Of a stretch of 13,511 nucleotides of DNA, positions 1 through 7,500 are shown piece by piece. Position numbers and translations under genes: made by a program. This DNA is from Azoarcus sp. (GTDB taxonomy: Bacteria > Pseudomonadota > Gammaproteobacteria > Burkholderiales > Rhodocyclaceae). Each line of letters begins with the position of its first letter. Within the stretch, counting starts at the first letter, position 1. Where the stretch lies: positions 1 to 13,511 of the forward strand of contig JAIRLA010000082.1 of the NCBI GenBank assembly GCA_031259795.1, written 5' to 3'. Under the pieces are notes generated by a model. That model did not search any database. It was not told where the DNA came from and saw only the letters and a program-made list of their open reading frames with translations.

Positions 1-3
1 TTC

Positions 4-900
4 TCAAACAGCAGTCAGGTGCCGCCGCACCGAGATGGCCGCGCCCATCCAGCCGAGGAGGGCGGCGAAGGCGATCACGGCCAGGGATTCCAGCCAGCCG
101 GGGCCGGCGAGGACGATCATCACGCCATAGGTTTCGGCCAGCGCCGCCACGGGCGCGGTCAGCACCACGATGCCGCCCCACACCGCGGCCAGCGCGATCA
201 GGCCGCCGAGGATGCCTTGCAGGCTGCCGAACCAGTAGAACGGGCGGCGAATGAAGCGGTCGGTGGCGCCGAGCAGGCGGCTGACTTCGATTTCGCTTTT
301 CTGGGTGAGGATTTGCAGGCGGATGGTGTTGAAGGTGACGATGACCAGCGTCAGTCCAAGCACGCCCGCCAGCACCAGGACGACGGTGCGCCCCAGTTCG
401 AGCAGGGCCGAAAGGCGTTTGACCCAGGCGGAATCGAGCTGGACGAGTTCGACGCCGGGCCAGCCCCGCATGCGCGCCGACAGCGCTTCGAACAGCGCCG
501 GGTCTTCGCGGCGCAGGGTGACGATGAAGGCGTCGGGCAGGGGATTGACGGCGATGCCGTCGAGGACGTCCTTGAGACCGCTGTTTTCGAGTTGTTGCAG
601 CGCTTCTTCGCGCGGGACGAAACGGAAGCTGGCCAGTTCCGGTTCGGCTTGCAGGCGGCTTTCGATGAGCGCGGCTTCGGCGGGGCCCGCGCCGCTGTCG
701 AGGAACAGGCTGATTTCGGGCGTGCCCGAGACGCCGCGCGCCAGCGCGGCAACGTTGTCGAGCAGGATGTAGCCGCCCGCGGGCAGCGCCAGGGCGATGC
801 CCATGACCAGCGCCGAGAGCAGCGTGCCGAGCGGTTGGCCGGCGAGCCGGGCGAATGCCTGTTTGAAGGCGCGCGAGTGCAGGTAGAGCCAGTTGCGCAT
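4..900 (-). CDS. ftsX: Cell division protein FtsX (ABC transporter permease-like)
   Basis: Inner-membrane partner of FtsE in the divisome, where the FtsEX complex is known to control septal peptidoglycan hydrolases. The 298-residue protein has the family layout: a first membrane helix at about residues 26-47, a periplasmic domain of about 120 residues, then three helices at about 171-193, 225-248 and 270-290. Residues 203-221 (EVSRLLGATD followed by FIRRPF) match the conserved cytoplasmic segment after the second helix. The ATG shares its A with the TGA stop of ftsE, so translation is coupled. The stop codon lies 3 bases inside the window edge. In many proteobacteria rpoH follows, but that would lie outside the window. 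Confidence 0.96.
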   Translation of the reverse strand: MRNWLYLHSRAFKQAFARLAGQPLGTLLSALVMGIALALPAGGYILLDNVAALARGVSGTPEISLFLDSGAGPAEAALIESRLQAEPELASFRFVPREEALQQLENSGLKDVLDGIAVNPLPDAFIVTLRREDPALFEALSARMRGWPGVELVQLDSAWVKRLSALLELGRTVVLVLAGVLGLTLVIVTFNTIRLQILTQKSEIEVSRLLGATDRFIRRPFYWFGSLQGILGGLIALAAVWGGIVVLTAPVAALAETYGVMIVLAGPGWLESLAVIAFAALLGWMGAAISVRRHLTAV

Positions 901-1556
901 CACGTCTCCACCAGCCGCCCGTGGGCGAGTATGACGCGGCGCGGCGCCCATTGGCGGAAAAGCGCGGCGTCGTGCGTCACGACCAGTACGGTCACGCCGG
1001 CGCTGTTGAATGATTTGAAGAGATCGGCGATTTCGGCGGCGTAGGCCGGATCGAGGTGGGCGGTGGGTTCGTCGGCGATCAGGATCGAGGGGCGATTGAC
1101 GAAGGCGCGCGCGATCGCCACCCGTTGTTGTTCTCCGCCGGAGAGTCCGGCGGGGTATTCTTTTTCGCGTCCGTAAAGCCCGACGAGATCGAGCGCCGCC
1201 GCCACCCGGCGGGCGGCGTCTCCCGGCGGGTGGCCGTTGATGACGAGCGGCAGGAGGATGTTGTCGTAGACCGGGCGGTCGAAGAGCAGGCGGCTTTCTT
1301 GCAGGACCAGTCCGATGTTGCGCCGCAGGTACGGAATCGCCCGGCGCGACAGGCGGGAGACGTCCTGGTCGTTGATCCACACGGCGCCGGAGCTGGGGTG
1401 TTCGATGGCGGGAATGAGTTTGAGCAGCGTGCTTTTCCCCGCGCCTGAATGCCCCGAGAGTACGACCAGTTCGCCGGGGGCGATCTTGAGGCTGACGCCG
1501 TCGAGCGCGGTGTAGCCGCCGGGGTATTGTTTGGCGACGTTGTCGAAGACGATCAT
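900..1556 (-). CDS. ftsE: Cell division ATP-binding protein FtsE
   Basis: Cytoplasmic ABC ATPase that pairs with FtsX at the division site. The 218-residue protein is full length for the family. Visible motifs in order: Walker [10 protein letters not shown] at residues 35-43, Q-loop Gln86, signature LSGGEQQR at 138-145, Walker B ILIADEP at 158-164, and H-loop His195. The D-loop reads TAHLD rather than the TGNLD usual in gammaproteobacterial FtsE, which does not remove a catalytic residue. The ATG overlaps the ftsY stop by 4 nt (ATGA) and the gene's own stop overlaps the ftsX start by 1 nt, so the three genes form one tightly coupled operon. Confidence 0.97.
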   Translation of the reverse strand: MIVFDNVAKQYPGGYTALDGVSLKIAPGELVVLSGHSGAGKSTLLKLIPAIEHPSSGAVWINDQDVSRLSRRAIPYLRRNIGLVLQESRLLFDRPVYDNILLPLVINGHPPGDAARRVAAALDLVGLYGREKEYPAGLSGGEQQRVAIARAFVNRPSILIADEPTAHLDPAYAAEIADLFKSFNSAGVTVLVVTHDAALFRQWAPRRVILAHGRLVET

Positions 1557-2677
1557 GTCTTGCCGTCCGCCGCCGGTTCGAACAGGGCGTCGACGAATTC
1601 GCGCGCCCGGAACGGTTGCAGGTCGTCGATGCTTTCGCCTACGCCGATGAAGCGCAGGGGTTTCGGGCACTGGCGGGCGATCGCCGCCACTACGCCGCCC
1701 TTGGCGGTGCCGTCGAGTTTGGTGAGCACGAGGCCGGTGACGCCGATGGCGGCGTCGAACGCCTTGACTTGCGCGAGCGCGTTCTGGCCGATGTTGGCGT
1801 CGAGCACGAGCAGGACTTCGTGCGGCCCGGAAGGGTCGGCCTTGGCGATCACCCGGCGCACCTTGGCGATTTCTTCCATCAGGTGAAGCTGTGTCGGCAG
1901 CCGTCCGGCGGTGTCGGCGAGGACGATGTCGATGCCGCGCGCGCGCGCGGCGTTGATGGCGTCGAAGATCACCGCGGCGGCGTCGCCGCCATCCTGCGCG
2001 ATCACGGTGACGTTGTTTCTTTCGCCCCAGGTCGTCAGTTGTTCGCGGGCGGCGGCGCGGAAGGTGTCGCCCGCCGCCAGCAGGACGCTTTTGCCTTGTG
2101 TCTGGAAGTATTTGGCGAGCTTGCCGATGGAGGTGGTCTTGCCGGAGCCGTTGACTCCGGCCAGCATGATGATGCAGGGTTTGTGGCCGGAAACGTCGAG
2201 CGCTTCTTCGAGCGGGGCGATGATCTGGAGCAGTTCGCTGGCGAGCGTTTCTTGCAATTGGCTGGCGGTCTCCAGCCGGTCTTTTTTCCAGCGCGCGCGC
2301 AGTTTGTCGATCAGGTGTTGCGTCACGCCAACGCCGCAGTCGGCCATCAGCAGGGTGGCTTCGAGTTCTTCGAGCAATGCTTCGTCGATCTTGCGCCAGC
2401 CGAACAGGTTCGCCAGGCCGCCGCCAAGCTGCTGGCGGGTGCGCGACAGCCCCGCTTTCAGGCGCTCGGCCCATGAGCGTTTGGCGGGCGGCGTTTCCGC
2501 GGGCGCGGGGGCGACAGTTTCCGCGGGAATGGCGGCGTCCGCGTCCGCGGCTGGAACCGGCGCGGCCCCGGCGCTGTCGAAGCTGCTTGCCGTTTCGGCA
2601 GCGGGGGTATCGCTCCGCGAGATGTCGGAGGGCGCGGCGGTATCGCGCCGGGCTGGCTTTTTGAAGAGACCAAACAT
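1553..2677 (-). CDS. ftsY: Signal recognition particle receptor FtsY
   Basis: SRP receptor GTPase that docks ribosome-nascent chain-SRP complexes at the membrane. The 374-residue protein opens MFGLFKK, followed by a low-complexity Ala/Pro/Asp/Glu A-domain (about residues 11-66) and the NG domain. GTPase motifs: GVNGSGKTT at 174-182, DTFRAAAREQL at 204-214, DTAGR at 255-259, TKLDGTAKGG at 319-328, and GVGESIDDLQPF at 345-356. The A-domain is much shorter than in E. coli FtsY, as in many betaproteobacteria. The start was chosen because MFGLFKK is the usual FtsY beginning; the ORF stays open far upstream only as antisense of the M16 genes. The Shine-Dalgarno sequence is weak, with a run of A just before the ATG. 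First gene of ftsY-ftsE-ftsX. Confidence 0.96.
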   Translation of the reverse strand: MFGLFKKPARRDTAAPSDISRSDTPAAETASSFDSAGAAPVPAADADAAIPAETVAPAPAETPPAKRSWAERLKAGLSRTRQQLGGGLANLFGWRKIDEALLEELEATLLMADCGVGVTQHLIDKLRARWKKDRLETASQLQETLASELLQIIAPLEEALDVSGHKPCIIMLAGVNGSGKTTSIGKLAKYFQTQGKSVLLAAGDTFRAAAREQLTTWGERNNVTVIAQDGGDAAAVIFDAINAARARGIDIVLADTAGRLPTQLHLMEEIAKVRRVIAKADPSGPHEVLLVLDANIGQNALAQVKAFDAAIGVTGLVLTKLDGTAKGGVVAAIARQCPKPLRFIGVGESIDDLQPFRAREFVDALFEPAADGKT

Positions 2678-2760
2678 AAAAAAACAGACGCCAAGGCAGT
2701 TTCGGGTGCGCCACGAACCTCTGGATGCGGCTAAGATGCCGGGCCGTGGAGATGGCGCGG

Positions 2761-2766
2761 ATTCTA
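2761..2766 (-). promoter_or_regulatory. Possible -10 element for the ftsYEX operon
   Basis: In the 108-bp divergent gap between ftsY and the first M16 gene, the minus strand reads TAGAAT (5 of 6 to TATAAT), about 83 nt upstream of the ftsY ATG. I see no good -35 hexamer at 16-18 nt, so this is only a weak candidate. On the plus strand TAAGAT at 2732-2737 (4 of 6) could serve the M16 genes and is equally weak. Confidence 0.22.
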
Positions 2767-2785
2767 ACAGATGCAGGACGGTCAC

Positions 2786-4150
2786 ATGTCTCATACTTCC
2801 CCCGCGTTGCAGCGGACTCTTACCCGCCTCGCGCTGACGGGCGCGGCGTTGCTGGGCGCGCTTTCCGCGCAGGCCAATCCGTTCGAGACGACTCTGGATA
2901 ACGGCATGAAAGTCGTGGTGCGCGAAGATCGCCGCGCTCCCTCGGTCGTACATATGGTGTGGTATCGCAGCGGCGCGATCGACGAGCCGGAAGGCGTCAC
3001 CGGCGTCGCGCACGTCCTCGAACACATGATGTTCAAGGGCACCCGCGATGTCGGCCCCGGCGAATTCAACGCCCGCGTCTCCGCCGTGGGCGGGCGCGAC
3101 AACGCTTTCACCAGCCGCGACTACACCGCCTATTTCCAGCAGATTCCCCCCGCCCACCTCGGCGCGATGATGGCGCTCGAAGCCGACCGCATGAAAAATC
3201 TCGTGCTCGACGACGAGGCTTTCGCGCGCGAGATCGAAGTCATCAAGGAAGAGCGCCGCCTGCGCACCGACGACCAGCCGCGCGCCCTCGTCCATGAGCA
3301 ACTGATGGCGACCGCCTTCCAGGCGCATCCCTACCATCACCCCATCATCGGCTGGATGCCCGACCTCGAAACCATGACCGCCGAGGACGCGCGCGCCTGG
3401 TACCGGCGCTGGTACGCCCCCAACAACGCCTGCCTCGTCGTGGTCGGCAACGTCGACCACGAAGCCGTGTTCAAGCTCGCCCGCCAGCATTACGGCGCGA
3501 TCGCGGCTTCCAGCCTGCCCGCGCGCCGCATCAGCAACGAACCCGCGCAGCGCGGCGCGCGCACCGCCGTCGTGCGCGCCCCGGCGGAACTGCCCTATCT
3601 CGCCATGGCCTGGCCGGCGCCGGCGCTGCGCGACCCCGCCGCCGACCGCGACGCCTATGCCCTGCAAGTGCTGGCCGAAATCCTCGACGGCTACGAAGGC
3701 GCGCGCCTCAACCGCGCGCTCGTGCGCGAGCGCCGCATCGCGGTATCGGTCGGCGCGGGCTACGACGGCATCAATCGCGGCCCGGCGCTCTTCTATCTCG
3801 AAGGCATCCCCGCGCCGGGGCAGAGCGTGGAGACGCTCGCCGCCGCGCTGCGCGCCGAATTGCGGCGCATCCTCGACGAAGGCGTGAGCGAAGCCGAACT
3901 GAACCGGGTCAAGACCCAGGCGATCGCCTCGCGCATCTACGCGCGCGATTCGCTGATGGGGCAAGCGATGGAAATCGGCCAGCTCGAAGCCTCGGGCCTG
4001 TCGTGGCGCGACGACGAGCGCCTGCTCGCCGGCCTGCGCGCCGTCACCGCCGCACAAGTGCGCGACGTCGCCCGCCGTTACTTCACCGACGACACCCTCA
4101 CCTCGGCGCGCCTCGATCCCCTGCCGCCCGCCGCGACGGCGTCTCCCTGA
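2786..4150 (+). CDS. Periplasmic M16 zinc metallopeptidase (pitrilysin family), catalytic subunit
   Basis: Predicted exported zinc peptidase of the M16B type. The 454-residue protein starts with an N-terminal signal peptide ending in SAQA|NP (about residue 30). The inverted zinc motif HVLEH is at residues 76-80 and the third ligand is probably Glu156 in EVIKEE, 76 residues after the second His, as in other M16 enzymes. In the second half, the segment ARLNRALVRERR lacks the tyrosine expected for the M16 Arg/Tyr pair; the next gene has it. I chose the ATG at 2786 because AGGA sits 7 nt upstream, whereas the ATG at 2771 has no ribosome binding site. Only 78 nt separate it from the second M16 gene, so they are probably cotranscribed. 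Its substrate is unknown. Confidence 0.92.
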   Translation: MSHTSPALQRTLTRLALTGAALLGALSAQANPFETTLDNGMKVVVREDRRAPSVVHMVWYRSGAIDEPEGVTGVAHVLEHMMFKGTRDVGPGEFNARVSAVGGRDNAFTSRDYTAYFQQIPPAHLGAMMALEADRMKNLVLDDEAFAREIEVIKEERRLRTDDQPRALVHEQLMATAFQAHPYHHPIIGWMPDLETMTAEDARAWYRRWYAPNNACLVVVGNVDHEAVFKLARQHYGAIAASSLPARRISNEPAQRGARTAVVRAPAELPYLAMAWPAPALRDPAADRDAYALQVLAEILDGYEGARLNRALVRERRIAVSVGAGYDGINRGPALFYLEGIPAPGQSVETLAAALRAELRRILDEGVSEAELNRVKTQAIASRIYARDSLMGQAMEIGQLEASGLSWRDDERLLAGLRAVTAAQVRDVARRYFTDDTLTSARLDPLPPAATASP

Positions 4151-4228
4151 GACCTTGCCCGCACCCTGGCCGCAAAGCCGCCAGACGCTCCCCGCGCGAA
4201 GAAGTTTCCATCCCGGAGTCAGTTTGCA

Positions 4229-5611
4229 ATGAATTTCCCCCTCCCGCTTTTCCGCCGCCGCCCACGGCGCATGGCCCCGTTCGCGGCGCTGGCCGCCGCT
4301 TCCGTCTTGCTCGCCGGCGCGGCGCACGCCGCCCCCAAAATCCAGCAGTGGACCGCGCCCACCGGCGCGCGGGTCAGCTTCGTCGCCAGCCACGAACTGC
4401 CGATCGTCGACATCCAGATCGACTTCGCCGCCGGCAGCGCCGCCGATCCGGCGGGCAAGCGCGGCCTCGCCAGCCTCACCCGCACCCTGCTCGACGCGGG
4501 CGCGGGCGATCTCGACGAACAGGCGATCTCCGAACGCGCCGCCGATCTCGGCATGATCCTCGGCGGCGACATCGACAAGGATCGCGTCAGCCTCACGCTG
4601 CGCACCCTGTCGACGGCCAAGGAACGCGACGCCGCCGTGGCGCTCGCCGCCGCCATACTCGCCCGTCCCGTCTTTCCCGCCCCGGCGCTCGAACGCGAAC
4701 GCACCCGCGCGCTCGCCGCCCTGCGCGAATCGCTCACCCGCCCCGCGACCCTGGCCTCCCGCGCCTTCAACGCCGCGATCTACGCCGGCCATCCCTATGG
4801 CGCCAACGTCGACGCCGAATCGCTCGCCGCCATCGACCGCGATGACCTCGTCGCTTTCCACGCCCGCCACTACGGCGCGCGCAACGCCGCCATCGCCATC
4901 GTCGGCGACCTCGACCGCCGCACGGCGGAAAAGATCGCCGTCGCCCTCACCCGCGCCCTGCCCAAGGGCAACGTCGACGAACCGCCGCCGCCTCCGGCCC
5001 TGCCCGAAGGCGGCGAGACGCGCATCGCCAACCCCTCCGCCCAGGCGCACATCCTCATCGGCCAGCCGGGCATGCGCCGCGACGACCCCGACTACTTCCC
5101 GCTCCTGGTCGGCAACCACGTCCTCGGCGGCGGCGGCTTCACCTCGCGGCTCATGCGCGAAGTGCGCGAAAAACGCGGCCTGGTCTACGACATCCACAGC
5201 TACTTCGAACCGCGCCTCGTCGCCGGCCCCTTCCAGATCGGCCTGCAAACGCGGGGCGGCCAGAGCGCGCTCGCCCTGCAAGTCGTGCGCGACACCCTTG
5301 CCGCCTTCATCGCCGAAGGCCCCACGGAAAAAGAATTGCAAATGGCGCGCGACAACATCAGCAACGGCTTCGGCCTGCGGCTCGACTCCAACCGCAAAAT
5401 CCTCGGCTACGTCGCCATGATCGGCTTCTACCGCCTGCCCGCCGACTGGCTGGAGCGCTACCCGCGCGAAGTGGCCGCCGTCAGCCTCGACGCGGTGCGC
5501 GACGCCTTTGCCCGCCGCATCCATCCCGACCGCCTCGTCACCGTGATCGCCGGAGGCGACGGAGACAAGGACGATAGCGGCAAAAACGGCGGCGCCGCGG
5601 CAAAGCCTTGA
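4229..5611 (+). CDS. M16 family protein without zinc site (Arg/Tyr subunit)
   Basis: Second M16 protein, 460 residues, with a signal peptide ending in AAHA|AP (about residue 34). Where the zinc peptidase has HVLEH this one has SLTRT (residues 82-86), so it cannot bind the catalytic zinc. Its second half keeps FTSRLMREVREKRGLVY, with Arg313 and Tyr320 seven residues apart as in insulin-degrading enzyme, where that pair stabilises the substrate. Heterosubunit M16 peptidases such as Sph2681/Sph2682 divide the active site this way, so I infer it pairs with the preceding protein in the periplasm. The ATG has GGAG 10 nt upstream. The C-terminal tail is rich in Asp, Lys and Gly. Its stop overlaps the TTG start of rsmD. 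Confidence 0.92.
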   Translation: MNFPLPLFRRRPRRMAPFAALAAASVLLAGAAHAAPKIQQWTAPTGARVSFVASHELPIVDIQIDFAAGSAADPAGKRGLASLTRTLLDAGAGDLDEQAISERAADLGMILGGDIDKDRVSLTLRTLSTAKERDAAVALAAAILARPVFPAPALERERTRALAALRESLTRPATLASRAFNAAIYAGHPYGANVDAESLAAIDRDDLVAFHARHYGARNAAIAIVGDLDRRTAEKIAVALTRALPKGNVDEPPPPPALPEGGETRIANPSAQAHILIGQPGMRRDDPDYFPLLVGNHVLGGGGFTSRLMREVREKRGLVYDIHSYFEPRLVAGPFQIGLQTRGGQSALALQVVRDTLAAFIAEGPTEKELQMARDNISNGFGLRLDSNRKILGYVAMIGFYRLPADWLERYPREVAAVSLDAVRDAFARRIHPDRLVTVIAGGDGDKDDSGKNGGAAAKP

Positions 5612-6153
5612 ATCGGGTGCGCATCATTGGCGGAACATGGCGCTCGCGGCTGATCGCCATCCCCGCCGACGTACCGGGGCTGCGCCCCACGCCGGATCGC
5701 GTGCGCGAAACCCTGTTCAACTGGCTCGGGCAAAACCTCGCGGGTCTCGCCTGCCTCGATCTCTTCGCGGGAACGGGCGTTCTCGGTTTCGAGGCCGCCT
5801 CGCGCGGCGCCGCCCCGGTCACGCTCGTCGAACTCGACGCGCGCGCCTGCGCCGCCCTGCGCCGCAGCGCCGCAACCCTGCCGGCGGCACAAGTAGAGAT
5901 TATCCATGGCGATGCGGTAGACTTCCTCGGCTCGGCCCGGCAAGTCTTCGACGTCGCCTTCGTCGACCCGCCCTACCGGCAAGACTGGATCGGGCGGATC
6001 ATGCCGCTGCTCGACCGGATCATGCGGCCCGAAGGCCGCATCTACGCCGAAGCGGCAACCCCGCTGGCGGAAGAAGCCGGATGGCGCGCAGTCAGGCGAG
6101 GCCGCGCCGGACAAGTTCATTTCCACCTCATGGAGCGCGCTGGCACAGCATGA
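5608..6153 (+). CDS. rsmD: 16S rRNA (guanine966-N2)-methyltransferase RsmD
   Basis: SAM-dependent methyltransferase that modifies G966 of 16S rRNA. The 181-residue protein shows the family N-terminus RVRIIGGTWRSR, the segment GLRPTPDRVRETLFNWL (24-40), the SAM-binding motif LDLFAGTG (50-57) and the catalytic DPPY (120-123). The start is TTG, whose last two bases lie in the TGA of the upstream M16 gene, a 4-nt TTGA overlap. An in-frame GTG at 5617 is possible, but it would cut into the conserved N-terminus and has no better ribosome binding site. The 3' end overlaps coaD by 4 nt (ATGA). Expression therefore probably depends on coupling to upstream translation. Confidence 0.95.
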   Translation: MNRVRIIGGTWRSRLIAIPADVPGLRPTPDRVRETLFNWLGQNLAGLACLDLFAGTGVLGFEAASRGAAPVTLVELDARACAALRRSAATLPAAQVEIIHGDAVDFLGSARQVFDVAFVDPPYRQDWIGRIMPLLDRIMRPEGRIYAEAATPLAEEAGWRAVRRGRAGQVHFHLMERAGTA

Positions 6154-6629
6154 AAAACACCGTGGCGGTTTTTCCCGGCACGTTCGATCCGTTGACGCGC
6201 GGGCACGAAGATCTCGTGCGCCGCGCGGCGCTGCTGTTCGGGCGCGTCATCGTCGCGGTGGCCGCCAGCCGCCGGGAAGCGCTCTTCTCGCACGAAGAGC
6301 GGATCGCCATCGCCGCCGAAGCCCTGCGCCCGCTCGGCAACGTCGAAGTGGCCGGTTTCGATGGTCTGCTGGTGGACTTCCTGCGCCAGCGCGGCGCGCG
6401 CATCATCGTGCGCGGCGCGCGCACCGTGGCCGACTTCGAATACGAAACCCAGATGGCGGTCATGAACCGCAAGCTATACTCCGATCTGGAAACGGTGTTC
6501 CTCCCCCCTGCCGAGGAACACCGTTTTCTTTCCGCCACCGTCGTGCGCGAAATCGCCCGCCATGGCGGCGACGTGAGCGATCTCGTCCCCCCGGCGATCG
6601 CCGCCCGCCTGCGACAGAAATTTCAATAG
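6150..6629 (+). CDS. coaD: Phosphopantetheine adenylyltransferase CoaD
   Basis: Cytoplasmic enzyme that transfers AMP from ATP to 4'-phosphopantetheine, the penultimate step of coenzyme A synthesis. At 159 residues it has the normal family length. Visible are the nucleotidyltransferase signature GTFDPLTRGH (10-19, the T/HxGH motif), the IVRGARTVADFEYETQMAVMN segment in two adjoining parts (86-106), and LSATVVREI (127-135), matching the ISSTxVRE motif. The ATG overlaps the rsmD stop, a pairing common in betaproteobacteria. A 22-nt gap separates it from the ferredoxin gene. Confidence 0.97.
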   Translation: MKNTVAVFPGTFDPLTRGHEDLVRRAALLFGRVIVAVAASRREALFSHEERIAIAAEALRPLGNVEVAGFDGLLVDFLRQRGARIIVRGARTVADFEYETQMAVMNRKLYSDLETVFLPPAEEHRFLSATVVREIARHGGDVSDLVPPAIAARLRQKFQ

Positions 6630-6633
6630 ATAG

Positions 6634-6900
<267 letters not shown>

Positions 6901-6957
6901 CATCGGGGATCGGATTCAGTCGGCCGTCACGAGGGGCGGGGGCGACAGTTCTTCCGA

Positions 6958-7008
6958 TTTCTTTGCGGCGGAAAGTGGACGGGCGTTCTCTTTCTTCGCC
7001 CCCTTTTT
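6958..7008 (+). repeat. Direct repeat, copy 1 (about 51 bp)
   Basis: Begins TTTCTTTGCGG and contains GCGTTC and TTTCTTC before a C5T4-5 run. By hand, 32 of the first 40 positions match copy 2 at 7269 without gaps. It abuts the outer end of the left inverted arm (7012). Confidence 0.65.
6981..7008 (+). terminator. Weak terminator candidate after the ferredoxin gene
   Basis: GGGCG (6981-6985) can pair with CGCCC (6997-7001) across an 11-nt loop, followed by CC and five T. The stem is short and the loop long. The related direct-repeat copy at 7269 does not keep the pairing, so this may be coincidence. Confidence 0.25.
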
Positions 7009-7011
7009 AAT

Positions 7012-7086
7012 CAGCGGCGCTGCGCGCCGGATGGTTGGAAACCCTCTCCCGGCCTTCGGCCACCCTCCCCCGCAAGCGGGGGAGGG
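7012..7086 (+). repeat. REP-like double-hairpin element, left arm
   Basis: The arm ends in a perfect 11-bp stem, CCCTCCCCCGC / GCGGGGGAGGG, with an AA loop (7063-7086). Next to it is a smaller stem GGCC-TTC-GGCC (7051-7061), preceded by CCCTCTCCC, and its outer part contains GCCGGATGGTTGG. The same parts appear in inverted order at 7190-7267. Resembles REP/BIME intergenic repeats; no transposase is visible in the window. Confidence 0.75.
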
Positions 7087-7189
7087 AAGTATCCATCCGA
7101 CGAGGCTTTACCTTTCCCGCAACGGTACGCCCCTCCCCCAATCACAACCGCCAGCCCACCCTTTCCACTACTGTAAAGCGCCTGCCGTC

Positions 7190-7267
7190 CCCTCCCCCGC
7201 TTGCGGGGGAGGGTGCCCCGTCAGGGGCGGGAGAGGGCTTCGTACCATCCGGAGCGAAGCGACGCTG
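7190..7267 (-). repeat. REP-like double-hairpin element, right arm (inverted copy)
   Basis: Inverted copy of the 7012 element. The 11-bp stem is identical. The smaller stem differs in sequence (GCCCC-TGAC-GGGGC when read on the minus strand, against GGCC-TTC-GGCC) but still pairs, so the fold rather than the sequence is kept. Similarity extends outward through ACCATCCGG to about 7267. The 103 bp between the arms show only a short further inverted match (GGCTTTAC near 7104 and GTAAAGCGCC at 7173). Confidence 0.75.
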
Positions 7268-7268
7268 T

Positions 7269-7320
7269 TTTCTTTGCGGTGGGGCGCGGACGAGCGTTCC
7301 GTTTCTTCTTCCCCCTTTTG
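7269..7320 (+). repeat. Direct repeat, copy 2 (about 52 bp)
   Basis: Second copy of the element at 6958, in the same orientation, about 80% identical over the first 40 positions. It abuts the outer end of the right inverted arm (7267), so each copy borders one arm of the inverted pair. Confidence 0.65.
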
Positions 7321-7378
7321 AGCGGCCGCGATCTGTTTGCCCGGCAATCGGCCGGACAACACAGAACGGCCCGGTCAA

Positions 7379-7413
7379 CGTAAAACGCCCCGCCGGAAGC
7401 GGGGCGTTTTACG
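7379..7413. terminator. Strong bidirectional rho-independent terminator
   Basis: Perfect 15-bp inverted repeat CGTAAAACGCCCCGC, 5-nt loop CGGAA, GCGGGGCGTTTTACG. The GC-rich core is flanked by AAAA and TTTT, so each strand ends in a U-run. It lies 88 nt downstream of the small minus-strand gene and can end that transcript as well as readthrough from the ferredoxin side. Confidence 0.9.
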
Positions 7414-7500
7414 CCGGAAAGGGCGGATGGGGGGAGAGGCTTGTCACTTGCCCCGTTTCCCGGCGGGCGCGCCAATGACGCGCCGATGCGGCGGAACGGT

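Larger units (their letters stand above)
6901..7500. other. 600-bp gene-free region with repeats and a terminator
   Basis: No credible gene lies between the ferredoxin and the small minus-strand CDS. Open frames here only translate the repeats and have no ribosome binding sites. The stretch contains a direct repeat, an inverted pair of double-hairpin elements and a strong two-way terminator, each listed separately. A short hairpin (GGCGCG, 7-nt loop, CGCGCC at 7466-7484) sits 17 nt past the stop of the small minus-strand gene, without a U-tract. Confidence 0.7.

Noticed and set aside
4003..4845. 280-codon Arg-rich open frame over the M16 gene junction
   Set aside because: Alternate-frame shadow of two well supported M16 genes, with typical Arg/Pro-rich high-GC composition.
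1553..5524. Very long minus-strand open frame extending upstream of ftsY
   Set aside because: The part above 2677 is antisense to the two M16 genes and is a high-GC shadow; FtsY clearly starts at MFGLFKK.
7012..7267. CRISPR array
   Set aside because: Only two copies, inverted and with internal hairpins; no regular spacers and no cas genes.
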